A stretch of DNA of 64,000 bases, taken from NCBI GenBank assembly GCA_024449915.1, contig JAMZAV010001833.1, positions 62,001 through 126,000 on the forward strand, in the 5' to 3' direction. The stretch's first letter is position 1. Every line of letters starts with the position of its first letter. The DNA is from Sweltsa coloradensis. Lineage: Eukaryota > Arthropoda > Insecta > Plecoptera > Chloroperlidae. Shown one piece after another: positions 31,428-43,201 of this stretch. Below the pieces are notes generated by a model. The model saw only the letters and a program-made list of their open reading frames with translations, was not told the DNA's origin and made no database searches. The position numbers and the translations under genes are program-made.

Positions 31428-32035
31428 TTAAGCACACTCAAAAATGAAATAAAACTTATATACACTGATCCCAACAGTTATATCTAGGAGTGTAAACCAG
31501 TTTCTTCCCAACAAACTAGTTCCCTGACCTGCTGCAACTACAGCTGTCAGTTTTAGTTGTTCTTCTTTAAACTGTACCTCTAGGTCAACTTCACCCAGAA
31601 CAAGGATATCTTGTTTAGACCAAGTTTGCAATTTGAGGTTAGGTATCCTCTTAAGGATTGGTTTAGAACAGCTGTTCAACTTATTCAACGTTTCTTCACT
31701 AATGATAGTGCAAGCTGCACCAGAATCGACTTCCATTTCAACTGGTGACTGGTTAAGTTGAAAAGTAATGGCAAACTTGTCTACCGATGTTCCTCCCTGA
31801 GCTGTATGTATATTGCAAAAGTCATACAATTCTCCCGAACGGTTAGTATCGGGCGGTTCAGGCATAAGCCTACTTGTTGATTCTACATTGGTGGACTCTA
31901 CTGCCCCCATGTGGCGTGCAGCTTTAGGCCTACCTTAACTGGTCTAACAGTTAGTTTTTTGTATAAGCAAAACAAGCTAACTTTATGTGACCTTTTTTCT
32001 TGCAAAAGTTGCAAACCAACTCTCTTGACTTTTCA
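31428..32035 (-). pseudogene. Gypsy-type gag zinc knuckle and protease
   Basis: On the minus strand a CCHC knuckle CNFCKKKGHIKLAC (about 32015-31975) is followed, after a stop, by a 160-residue frame (31910-31428). That frame has VEMEVDSGAACTIISEETLN (D-S-G-A active site) and ends GTSLLGRNWFTLLDI, the alpha-helix/GRNW block of Gypsy retropepsins. No RT follows within the neighbouring sequence, so only the gag/pro junction survives. Confidence 0.8.
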
Positions 32036-32741
32036 ATCAGGACATAAGTCAGCCTTCAGTTTAACTTCCATCTAAAAATCGTTCTCAAGAAAATGTTTGG
32101 AGCACACGCGCGTGTACTTGCTCGGCACAATATGTGCTCTCTTTACTCGATTCAACCACTGCTTATGTAAGTCTGGTTTTCTTAGTTTGTCGGAAACCAA
32201 TGAAATGATAAATGCTTATTTTTACTTGAGCTATTGCTACATTTGAACACACAGCAACAAAAAATATCAACAAGGTTTTATGTTTTTTTTTTTAAGGTTT
32301 ATTATGAGATTGTCTCTTACCTTCTTAACATCGTTGTTTTTTTGTATTGCCATTATTGGCGGGAAGATCGTTTCGTCTTGAATAAGCGGTGCCCGTGCTT
32401 GAACGTTTGCTGATTTTCCTACATTCACGATTGCCTCTATTGAAAAGAAAAGAAAAATACTATAAGCACCTCCTACATGTACTGCTAACTCACAGCTGAC
32501 AAGTATGTGTGTAATTTTACATAAAATAATCACAAACACGAACAAAACACAGATACGTACAGGTCTATAATACCTGCACCTTACCTTTAAACCCAGATTC
32601 AAAGTTCTGATGCAAACTTTCATCCGGATTGACGGTGACGGGTATAGGACTAGTTATTAGGAGCAAGCTTCCACAAAGGAATCACTCACTCATCATAGGC
32701 AGCCGTCGTGTCTTTGTCTGTTGCCTTGTCCCATGTGCCTA
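32035..32741 (-). CDS. Candidate short multi-exon gene
   Basis: Several minus-strand segments are linked by in-phase GT-AG signals. GTWDKATDKDTTAAYD follows TTTTTAG at about 32741. PIPVTVNPDESLHQNFESGF ends at a GTAAGG donor near 32595. AIVNVGKSANVQARAPLIQD then ETIFPPIMAIQKNNDVKK follows TTTCAATAG at 32437 and ends at GTAAGA near 32322. A last MEVKLKADLCPD plus stop follows GATTTTTAG near 32073. One implied intron is only about 40 bases, which is doubtful. The product is unrecognised. Confidence 0.3.
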
Positions 32742-33199
32742 AAAATAAATTTGTGTTATTTCAATATTTTAAGTAGTTAAATAGAAGGTATAACATGATC
32801 TGCATTGTTATTTACAACAATCAACCATTTAGCATTTATGAATAAAACTCCTCACGTCGCGTTTCCATATTTTTATTATTGATGTGATCTCCTTGATTTA
32901 TCTTAAAGCATTGTGATTGAAACGCCTCCGCTTCCTTAAACACTGATAACACTAACCAGAGCTTTGTGAGCAATGTCAAAGTTGAAAAGCTCCAATTACA
33001 AGATGAATTTTATTACCCTGGCCATTAACACGCAGAGCTGTGATCGCAAACAAATTTTAATCGTCATATCTTGCACCAGATAACTTAATAGACACACATA
33101 TTGAAATAAAACAAACAATAAGAATAACAAATCAGAATCACAAATAAGAGATTGACAACACAAATTAACAACTCGGAACTTGCACTAGCACTTCAGCCT
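32742..33199. other. No recognisable gene
   Basis: AT-rich, no motif on either strand. Confidence 0.4.
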
Positions 33200-33975
33200 T
33201 TGTTTTAGTGTAGAAACAGAATCATGTCCACATTTTTTGGCGATAGGCGGTTTCTTAGCTTAGTTACTAAACGTCCAGCTGCTGAAAAAAGTCTCTGAGG
33301 GCACAGACGTAGCTGGGATGCTTAGGTATGATTTTGCTAGGCGCGCATGCCTGGGAAGCATTACCTCGTGTAATAACCTGGCAATTTTATGTAATGGTTC
33401 AGCTCATCTAGAACCGAAGTAACCATTTGTTCACGATTTGCACCATCGTACAGATTATCCAAAAGTAATTCCATTGCACTTCCGCTACCATCTGGACTGA
33501 TAGTTGCATCGGCCTCAGTATCCGGTGGGTCCATCTCCATCACTTCGTCATCGTCTAGCTGTTCCCCCATTGCTGTGATTGCGTGATGTACGACATATTT
33601 CATATCATCGGGGAAACACTGCAGGTGCTTGTGTCGTGGGTCCAGGAAACACGCTATCACGAACGCATTCACTTCGTAGTCGTTATCAGTTGCAAATAAC
33701 ATAGCGTATCTCTGCTTGATGTCATTTCTGACAATGTTTTCAAAATCACGAACTACTGCAGAATCAATTTCTTGAGCAATCAGATGAATGTTAGCCAGCG
33801 CAATTAATATTGGAGCTACAGATGACATCGTGACTGAATACTCTGCTGATACACAGTTGTTGCGACTTGCAGATAGTTGAGAGTCTTGCCAAGGTCTTTC
33901 ATTATTGTCCAGTGTTCATTGCGCATCTCGAGCACACGAGCATCGCTGAGTTTCTTCTATTAAATGCTACACCTT
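33200..33975 (-). pseudogene. hAT transposase C-terminal half (ZBED1/4-like)
   Basis: Upstream block VLEMRNEHWTIMKDLGKTLN and YLQVATTVY (about 33935-33850). Then the frame 33828-33361 with IALANIHLIAQEIDSAVVRD and VIACFLDPRHKHLQCFP. After an acidic linker and a frame change come ARLAKSYLSIPATSVPSETF and FSAAGRLVTKLRNRLSPKNV. The last two are the hAT dimerisation domain with the conserved SIPATSVPSExxFSxxG signature. At least two frameshifts, one within the signature, make it non-functional. The N-terminal half is not seen. Confidence 0.85.
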
Positions 33976-35192
33976 TTCAGCCATTTTCAATTTATTATTT
34001 CTTGTATACGTTTCAATAGTAACATATCTTGGTCCGAAATTCAGATGTCATTGACCAAGACAGGCTGTGTGAACTGGGCATAAAATAAGCTTTGTTTTTG
34101 GCAATAGGCTTTGTGCTCTGCAGTGTATCTAAAACCTCAGTGTAAGTGATAAAATTATATTGTGTTGTATTAATTACTTATAATTGAGGTTTTGCTATAG
34201 GTGTGGCGTAATTCGATTTAATTTCTGTCCACTTCCAGAAACGGATGAATCGGAAGCGAGAGATTCTATGTTGACTAATATGATAGGGGCTTGTCTTTTG
34301 AGCCTACGTCCTACTGAAAATCAAGAAGAGTGTGACTTGATAACATGCCCAAGGCCTAGGCTGGTCCTAGTCGCAAAGATAAGTGAGGCCTTACCTAAGC
34401 CTAGCCTCACTAATTTCAGTGAAACCAAGGCCTAGCTGCTAGCCTAGGGCTTTTTAAACCCAAAGCCTAGGGCTTGGCCTAGAATCCAGCATAACTTGTG
34501 TCTGTCAAAAGATCAAACAGTCCCAAATGGGGTTTGAAGTTGAAGGCAAATGCCTTGCAACAAGTCGTATCTTCCACATCTTAATACAGCACAAGAACAC
34601 AAAAATAATTAACTTAATCACTAAAAAATCTTGCTTTTGGTCCACCCGGACTGCAAATGTGTCTGAATATCGATTTTCGTTGCCCTTGAGCGTGCTTTGA
34701 AGCACTGACCAGGCTTCACCTGTGATGGCTCATGTAGCCCGAACACTCATAAATGGCAATTTCCATTGCAATATGCCTATGCCCTGGTTTAGGCCGTAAA
34801 CACTAGCCATAGGCTAATTATACACCATTAATTATCACTTTAAAAACACAATTACTCATAAATTACTTATGAGGATAGCACGACGCTATTTGATATGCAT
34901 GTACATATGCAATTAAAACAAAAACAATACAGGTGGTAGGGCTGTAAGGTTGTCCTGTTACACAACGAAGAAGCTCTCATTGGACGCCTGATTTTTCAAA
35001 GCATAGTTTTCTTCCACATTGGGGAATGAGCTACTCTGCAAAACTGTTATCTTGATAAAACTAGCAAGTAGTAAGCAGCTGCCTGAGTAAAGAACACATT
35101 TCTTTGTTCATCTTTTAAAGTTAGGCCTAACGCTTAACGGCGTTCGTGCTGAAACATCACATTAAACTTTGTTAACCTCGGGAGAAAGTAGT
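33976..35192. other. No gene; AGGCCTAG-rich tract
   Basis: Segment 34300-34500 is crowded with CTAGGCCTAG and AGCCTAGGC motifs, as are 41850-42070, 54640-54740 and 62480-63010. An open plus frame (34184-34435) across it has no family match. Confidence 0.4.
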
Positions 35193-35531
35193 TAGGCCAT
35201 CAATTCCAATCGCAATCTTCTCGTGGTTTGGCCGTGATTAGGTAATTTTTCTCCCTGAAACTAATGGCGAGCTCTGGGTCGTCGTCGGGGAACTTTCCCC
35301 TTCCCTTTGACTACCTCCCCGACGGCGACGACAATGACAACAAGGACGGAGGATGACACAGACGGAGACGACCCACGACGTGGGGGAACCTCTGCCCTCC
35401 CCATACGTTTGTGGCTGGTTCTGACCAGCACAGGCCTGTCCACCCCTTGTCCCCCCGCGTCTTCCCTTACGTCCCTCCCTTCGTCTCGATTAGCCAAGTT
35501 GCATAAATATGAGACGTTAAGCAATATCCAA
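35193..35531 (+). mobile_element. SINE family B, copy 5
   Basis: Head AGGCCATCAATTCCAATCGC, full body and shared tail ending GTTAAGCAATATCC. Nearly full length. Target duplications were not evident. Confidence 0.9.
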
Positions 35532-35559
35532 AAACGACTGAGAGTAGGCGGAGTGAAAG

Positions 35560-36290
35560 TAAAATAAGAAACAAATGAGAGTAGGCGTAGTGAAGAGTTT
35601 CTTGGATCCTTGCAACAGAATCGAGTTTACTTTCCACTGCTTTCTCGGTGCTCTGTACGCTTAGGCTGCGATTCCCGATGGTTGTCCAATTGAGCAATAT
35701 GCTGTTGAGAAACTCTTTCCAGAGGATCATGTAAGGGGGACTTTGCTTCAAAGTGATGCATTTTACACCATCCCAAACTTGTGACAGCTTCTTCTCTGCT
35801 GCTTGCATTTCTTCGGAAGGAACATGGAACAACATATATTTTAAGTCTTTGCACACACTAGCAAAGATTCCGAATTGCGAACAACACTACGATGAGACCT
35901 CACAATGCTGTTTAACCACGGCTCCAATTCCATCAACTGCCCCTTTGCCATAGGCAGATGCAAAGAAAGTCCATGTTAGTTCCTTCAATTCAAAATCTTG
36001 CTTCATTAGAGTCATGTTAGAAAAATTGTAGGCCTACCGTGATGTGAATTGAGCGGCATACCCATCAGAGAAAATGTGTAAACTTTTTTCTCCGGGAAGC
36101 TTCTCTGAAATATTAAGAAAAACTACTGCAATCTTAGTTAATTGAGTGAAGATCTTAAAATATAAATGTGTTTTTGCATGAAAACGTCAAAACAAACTCT
36201 TATCATGAGTGATATTGTCCGAAACAATGGCATAAGACTTGCATTCATTGTGGCCCTACCATCAAAAGGGAATTAATTGTTGAGTCCATC
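35560..36290 (-). pseudogene. DDE-like transposon protein, catalytic half
   Basis: One minus-strand frame, broken by three stops, reads CKSYAIVSDNITHDKSLF, then SEKLPGEKSLHIFSDGYAAQ, LKELTWTFFASAYGKGAVDG then IGAVVK, and SVCKDLKYMLFHVPSEEMQA. The series VSDNxxHD, FSDGxxxQF and AxxxGKGxxDGIG is the conserved core of a large group of unannotated animal transposon proteins with probable RNase H-like catalytic Asp residues. It is distinct from, but perhaps distantly related to, the protein at 60478-63180. Stops lie near 36230, 36035 and 35890. Confidence 0.6.
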
Positions 36291-36855
36291 TTCCGGCTCC
36301 TCTACCGCTACTGCGATCGTCTGACCGTAGTCAGGCATTTTAGATAAGACCAACTCTCTATTGAACGGAACATACAAGTTTCAATAACTAACTAACTTCA
36401 AATCCACTACGGACCGCACCTGGTAATCATGGTGTCAGCTCTTTAAACAACTGTGTTAATACTTAATAGTATCGGAACTTATCCTTTGGGATACCAGTTA
36501 CCAAGGGATTTTTTTGATTTTCATTCACTTAATAGTGTGCACCACTTCATTTTGATGAACCTGAATGTGGCGACATTCAATGTCAATGGTCAATGTCAGT
36601 GTCAATGGTTGACACAAATGGGTGGCATTTGGATTAAAATAGACAAAAATCTTATATTGTTTTCCTTGCATGCTGCAATCACTTCAGGCATGAAATGGGA
36701 TGACAAGTTATCCACTCGTTGTATTTTTGGTCCCTCCAAAGTAGCAGCGTGAGGCAAGAATAATGAAAAAAACCAGTCGGAAAAAACCTTTTGATCAAAC
36801 CAACCATATGTCGGCAGCCTCGCACATCATAATTGTAATGCACGATTTCGAAGAG
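36291..36855. other. No recognisable gene
   Basis: Contains a local repeat of GTCAATG units (36575-36605). Nothing else supported. Confidence 0.35.
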
Positions 36856-37086
36856 TTAATTATGCGCTCCGGGTATAACACCCCGCTTGTGTATTGCCTT
36901 TTTGCGGCGCGGATCGTCGCTGAGGTTTGACTCGTCATAGTTGAACACTTTGGAAGGTACCACCTTATCAATAGACGTCTTCAAGTTGTCAAAATACAAC
37001 TTAAATGGTGACCTTAACTTTAACTTCATAAAGCCATGAAATGTTTCAATGATCAACAAAGTTGTAATTTGTACCTCAGTGGCCAT
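36856..37086 (-). pseudogene. DDE_1 (pogo/Tigger-like) transposase fragment
   Basis: The frame contains LYFDNLKTSIDKVVPSKVFN and YDESNLSDDPRRKKAIHKRG. The FNYDExNLSDDPxxKxxxxRG block is the first catalytic Asp region of DDE_1 transposases in the Tc1/mariner-pogo group. Only this block survives. Confidence 0.6.
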
Positions 37087-37159
37087 AGTTAATTGAACGA
37101 TGACATATAAACGGGGGCTAATTTAAGGTTGGTCTACTTTGACAGTGACGTCCAGGAGT

Positions 37160-37781
<622 letters not shown>

Positions 37782-38122
37782 CGTCGTTGGGGAACTTTCC
37801 CCTTCCCATTGACTACCTCCCCGACGGCGACGACAATGACAACAAGGACGGATGATGGGTCGTCGTCGGGGAACTTTCCCCCTCCCTTTGACTACCTCCC
37901 CGACGGCGACGACAATGACAACACGGACGGATGATGACACAGACGGAGACGACCACGACGTGGGGGAACCCCTGCCCTCCCCATACGCTTGTGGCTGGTT
38001 CTGACCAGCACAGGCCTGTCCATCCCTTGTCCCCCCGCGTCATTCTTTACGTCCCTCCCTTCGTCTTGATTAGCCAAGTCGCATAAATATGAGACGTTAA
38101 GCAATATCCAGTCAGTCAGTCA
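37782..38122 (+). mobile_element. SINE family B, copy 6, with internal duplication
   Basis: 5'-truncated copy flanked by perfect 8-bp duplications GTCACTTT (37774-37781 and 38123-38130). The segment GTCGTTGGGGAACTTTCCCC to GGATGATG occurs twice in tandem (about 37784-37857 and 37858-37937). The tail ends in AGTC repeats in place of AATC. Confidence 0.88.
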
Positions 38123-38141
38123 GTCACTTTTATCCGCTTAA

Positions 38142-39873
38142 AGGACATCACAACCCTGGGATTTCCCGGCGATGTAAAGAACCTAAGTTGTTTTAATGAC
38201 TAATGGCGAAAACCAGAAGTCTCTAACTTGAAGCAGAAGTTAATTACACCTGTTTGAATAACAATAATTAGGTGGGTGCGCGCGCATCCAAAATCGTGAC
38301 GTAAAGATTGCGCACAGTCGAGTCTACTCCCCGACCTCAGATTACTGGTCAGCGCTGTAAAGAACTCTCTCTGTAGAAGAAGATATAGTGTTTAGACAAA
38401 AACCAAAAGCTTCATCGTATTCAGTGGTCTTTCCTCTACAAGAATGTTGCTAAAGTAAACCTTCTTGTAGAAAATAAACATAGTTTTGGATATTTTATAA
38501 AACATGCTAAAAACGACAAATATATCGTACTTTCAGAGACCTTGAAAACAAGTAAAATTGACCAAATGTGAAAATATTTTGACACCCACATATAGCTGTA
38601 GGCATGCAAAAAAATAAAAAAAATATACAACATTATGTTCATTTCAAATATGCGTGTATTTGCGTGATATACTAAAGCATGCTTTCGTTGAGAATTCACG
38701 CGCGACCGTCTATGAAGGTAGCAGCCCCGTGGCACTCGCGATGCAACTTTTCAGAAAACATCAGACTCTTAGGTACTTGTTATGGTTACGTACCCACTGA
38801 AAATCAGTTCTATAACTGAGTGGGTAGACTCTAAATAAATTTTTTTTATTTATTTATTTAATATTCGTTGTATGTATCTTGTAGCAGCGACTGATTGATA
38901 AGCAAGCGCGTTGGAGCTCTTTTTGTGTTGGGGGGGGGGGGGGGGGTGAAGGGAACGCTCTCTTTTCTACGTACGTGCCTCGTCTGAAGCAATTGCAGCT
39001 TGCAACGTTGCAAGTTTTAGTTGAGGCAATAAGTGAAAACTACACGATATCATAGTAACTTAGTGTATTAGGGTTCACGATATCATAAAAATTGCATCTG
39101 TATGCGGGATATGAATAAAACCATGGGTTTAAGTATCCTAATACCATGGGATAAACCACTGAATGAACTCAACCCGCATACGAGACAGCTGTGAGCCGAT
39201 ACCTTATGGTTATGAACGGCTACACAGACTACACGTGCTTGACAAAACGATGTTTTCTAAATGGGTAGTATATCCTCTGCAACTTGATCGCGGACGGCTC
39301 GTCGCTGGAAGCGTCGAAGTTTGCTGAAAACATCCTATCATATATTATTTGCAATCTTGAACACGTTTGCTTCGATTTCAGTGTTAGTATTTTTTTGTTT
39401 TTTTGCATGCCTACTGCTATATGTGGGTGTCAAAATATTTTCACATTTGGTCAATTTTACTTGTTTTCAAGGTCTCTGAAAATACGATATATTTGTCGTT
39501 TTTAGCATGTTTTATAAAATATCCAAAACTATGTTTTATTTTCTACAAGAAGGTTTACTTTAGCAACATTCTTGTAGAGGAAAGACCCCTGAATTACGAT
39601 GAAGCTTTTGGTTTTTGTCTAAACACTATATCTTCTTCTACAGAGAGAGTTCTTTACAGCGCTGACCAGTAATCTGAGGTCGGGGAGTCGACTCGACTGT
39701 GCGCAATCTTTACGTCACGATTTTGGATGCGCGCGCACCCACCTAAATAATTGTTATTCAAACAGGTGTAATTAACTTCTGCTTCAAGTTAGAGACTTCT
39801 GGTTTTCGCCATTAGTCATTAAAACAACTTAGGTTCTTTACATCGCCGGGAAATCCCAGGGTTGTGATGTCCT
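38142..39873. mobile_element. TTAA-flanked fold-back element
   Basis: Two arms of about 480 bases (38142-38620 and 39390-39873) are near-perfect inverted copies beginning AGGACATCACAACCCTGGG. Both outer ends abut TTAA (38138-38141 and 39874-39877). The unpaired centre (38620-39390) includes a G run near 38931-38946, an inverted copy of the 50-bp repeat seen at 10742, and TGTATGCGGG/CCCGCATACG arms. No protein is encoded; frames in the arms are coincidental. TTAA and long TIRs suggest a piggyBac- or Kolobok-mobilised MITE. Confidence 0.88.
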
Positions 39874-39877
39874 TTAA

Positions 39878-40084
39878 GTAAACTGTCGTATTTTTTATTA
39901 AAAAAAGATTTTTCTTGTTCTTGGGCTCATTGAGTTCCGTACCGTTCTTGTCATTACGTCCACCGCTAATACATACACAATTGTCAATATTTATATGTAC
40001 ACTGTCACTATCATTAGCAACACGAGCGGATTCTTCAGGATGGGTTCTCTTTAAAAAACTAAATAACAAAGTTTGTTTGGACAT
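39878..40084 (-). pseudogene. hAT transposase remnant, N-terminal part
   Basis: From ATG 40084 the frame reads MSKQTLLFSFLKRTHPEESA then RVANDSDSVHINIDN and a Lys/Asn-rich stretch up to the fold-back element. Short N-termini of this kind precede BED domains in ZBED5-like hAT proteins. Removing the fold-back element and SINE B6 brings it next to the BED block at 37775, so both pieces probably come from one gene. Confidence 0.55.
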
Positions 40085-40089
40085 TGTTT

Positions 40090-41370
40090 ATGTTAACATA
40101 GATTACTAAAAACGCTTAAAAACACGCGAAATCACTCTCACAAATAATTTTTAATTTCGTACATGGGCTTCAAGAACGAGGAACTACACAACTGACTGCA
40201 CAAGGATGTGTCTACAGACAGAGCGATGATAAAAATATTGTATTTCTTCAGGTCACTGTTATGTTGTTATTGATTTGTTCATCCGAAAATATTTATTGAA
40301 CGTAAGAATGTTTCGTATTGTTATTGGTTGTAGTAAAATTGCTCACGATGCGGAGTTTCTATTCTAATTCTATTCTAATGGAGTTTTTTCAGTTGTCAAT
40401 GCTATAAAACTGTTTTATATGAATGAATAATATTTTGTATACAATAAGCCTGAGGCTATATCTTATAAGTCGTCGCTTGTTTCTATAGCTAAGCAAGGAA
40501 TGATAAATTGAAAATAAAAATGGATTGTTCAATTTACTTATGGTGTGCAATGTACATTTATTTGCAAAGCTTGATTGATCGGTTATCCGACTGTGAAACT
40601 AAACTTATCGCCAGCCGTCAACCATTGCTCAAATTGTCGCACTCTTTTTGAGTGATTTTGTTGTTCTTTTTATTTTGAGTGATGTATTATTCATCATAAT
40701 AGCCGAGATGTAATGTTGTCCTAAATACTGATGTGTAATGACTTGAATCGGTATTTCACAATCGCGACTTGTAAAAGCGAGAGGCAGAGAAAGAAGTCTC
40801 AAGCCGGCGGCCTGTCAAGAACACGCTCGTGGAGGGAAACACATCACTGCAATCGCTTTGGCATCTCGAGTCTTATCAAGGTCACATTAGGTGAACGCCG
40901 AATGGGGAGGGGATCGCTCATGGATAATAATAAGTAAGATTATCTAATACTAACTTGTTATCATGATTATAAAGTGAGTAGAATATTACATCTGCACTCT
41001 TTCTCCATATTTTCTGACGTTTTATCACCACCAGTGATAAGATCGTGTGCCTCAGATACGTTAATATGTGTGGTCATGACTCAAGCTTGACATTCTGTTC
41101 TTGTATGTATCTGTGGAGAATACAATATTCTTGCTTGTAAGACTACGAGCGGTCGCCGCTCGATATCGCGGCGTTGCCCCGCACACTCGCCGGGAGCTGA
41201 GCCGGCAGTCGGACATGATGTTGTCTCGACGAGGTCTCCGGAGAGTCGTTGTCACTGATATATATGAAACAGGCATAAGGCTAGTTTCAACCCCAGTGCT
41301 ACTGCACGCCGCAATCTATGTAAGATTCCTTTAATCACAAATTTTTGTAAGCAAGTTGATTAAGTTGTCC
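40090..41370. other. No recognisable gene
   Basis: AT-rich with a small perfect hairpin GAGCGG/CCGCTC at about 41146. No supported coding region. Confidence 0.4.
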
Positions 41371-41374
41371 CTGT

Positions 41375-41593
41375 ATGCCGTATAGTAAGGTGGATGTATA
41401 TTCGTTCTTAATATCCATTAGCGAAAGACAGCTACTTCGAATTTATAATGGCATTCCCTTGATACGTCCACGGGCTAGAACATCAGCATATCAAAATGAT
41501 TTTTACAATCGATCTGTCTCCTTATGGAATGTAGTAGTAGGTATTTATTACAAACTGCTTAGTACAACATGTAATACAATACAACAACAATAG
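41375..41593 (+). pseudogene. LINE C-terminal fragment
   Basis: IPLIRPRARTSAYQNDFYNR then SVSLWNVV matches the terminal PRxRTxxYxxxFxxRxxxxWN motif of CR1/Jockey-group LINE proteins, as at 26640-26814. Confidence 0.5.
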
Positions 41594-42431
41594 GCTACAT
41601 CTTTCACATAACAAATCACATCAGGCGACATTATCCTCTCTCATAAGTTATCAATGTCTACCCATCTTAAAATTTAAAATCTATCACTCTATCTCTCTAG
41701 GCATACATTTGATTTACATTTGGCATAGGCATACGCCTATGCCTTTGTTTTTTAAGATTAGGGTAACAGAATTGGTATCGAGATACAACAAGTAAAATAG
41801 CAAGATACGAAATGATAACCTCCTGAGACTTATTGTCATTTAATTAGGTTCCATGCTAGGCCTAGGCTGGACCCTATGTCCCTGCAATCTACACTCTGAT
41901 CTGATCTTATCTACACTCTATGCCAAGTCGTCTGACATTTCCTTAGAAGGGTCAAGCCATTAACAATTAGCGGGCAAATTATGCAAATTTATTGGTGGGG
42001 CTTAGGCCTACCCCCCTAACCCTGCTACTGTCTTTTTAAAAATGTTTTGTCTACGCCCTAGGCCTCTTGAGATGAAAATAGGCATGGGCCAAATCTGCTC
42101 ACCTGTTTAAATAGAGTACAACTGCTGCAATATTTTTTACATTTTTCTGACTCGCCCGCTTTACATGTGCATTTGAATTGATTTATCTTTATCACTAGTT
42201 CCTCAGAGTGATCAATCCTCTTATACGGTGAGGTCTTTGGTTAGCCCACTGGTGTGGAGGCACAGCGCCAACAACTCCATTGCCTCCTTGTCACGTTTCG
42301 GGAAAACCAAAAGAAATTAGCAAGCCCCATTTAACACGCATTCCCCCTCTCCCCAGATTACGTGAATTATTTTTTCCTTATTATTTATATTCCCCTATAT
42401 ATCCTTATATTCAAAAATATCGTCTATAAAA
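41594..42431. other. No gene; AGGCCTAG-rich tract
   Basis: Several GCCTAGGC motifs near 41860-42070. No coding similarity. Confidence 0.4.
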
Positions 42432-42575
42432 CTGGCCATCAAATTCCAACTCGAAACCCTTCTCGTGGTTTGGCCCGTGATTAGGGGAGTTTTTCCCCCT
42501 GAAACTAATGGCGATCTCTGGGTCGTCGTCGGGGAACTTTCCCCTTCCCTTTGACTACCTCCCCGCCCGGCGACG
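42432..42575 (+). mobile_element. SINE family B, copy 7 (head only)
   Basis: Head and first part of the body (GGCCATCAAATTCCAACTCG to CTCCCCGCCCGGCGACGA). The 3' half and tail are absent, which is unusual for a LINE-type copy and implies later deletion. Confidence 0.85.
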
Positions 42576-43200
42576 AACCAAAGGTTTGTGACTTGACATT
42601 GACAGTTTGTCTGCCACTATTGTGCTACATGTTATTTCATTTTCTGTGCATTATGTGTGTTTTTAAAATTTCAATTTGATATTAATTGAAAGTGTGTTTA
42701 ATCAAGTACGTGTGATATTGTTGGGAAAACTTTTCATTCCTCATACATTAATTATAGCGTTCTGAAAATTATACATTTTTTACTCAAAAGATTTATTTGT
42801 TTTTAAATTAAGGTTTGTTTATTTTACGTAGCAACGAAATCCCAACATAAGCATTGCATTTTTTTGTTTGGTTAATTTATTTTTTTTTGACAACTGAATA
42901 GTTTTTTTAAATTTGCTGGTGCTTGATCCAATTCTACAAGATGAAGTGCCACGAGTGTATTATTAACAGAAATTTAATTGGGTCTCCTGTTCGCCCGTTG
43001 ATACTAAAAGGGGTGTACAATTTTCGTCTCAGGAGTTTGACAACAAACATGCCACCAAATTTCTGACCTGAAACAAAAGGTAGGCTTACACTTATCTACA
43101 AATTCTAATGAAGAGAAGCTAAATCGCAATCAACTACCAATTAAGCATAGCCACACAGGGCTCTCTGAACAGCCTTGGCCTGATAGTAAGTTTATGCCTA
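42576..43200. other. No recognisable gene
   Basis: AT-rich with T-rich runs. Probably the 5' flank or leader of the following LINE. Confidence 0.35.
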
Positions 43201-43201
43201 A

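Noticed and set aside
34184..34435. 83-codon plus-strand frame
   Set aside because: Runs through AGGCCTAG low-complexity sequence; no recognisable family.
36453..36752. 99-codon plus-strand frame
   Set aside because: Contains simple GTCAATG repeats, no domain, no splice context.
38436..39672. Open frames inside the fold-back arms
   Set aside because: The same peptide appears on both strands because the arms are inverted copies; no family motif.
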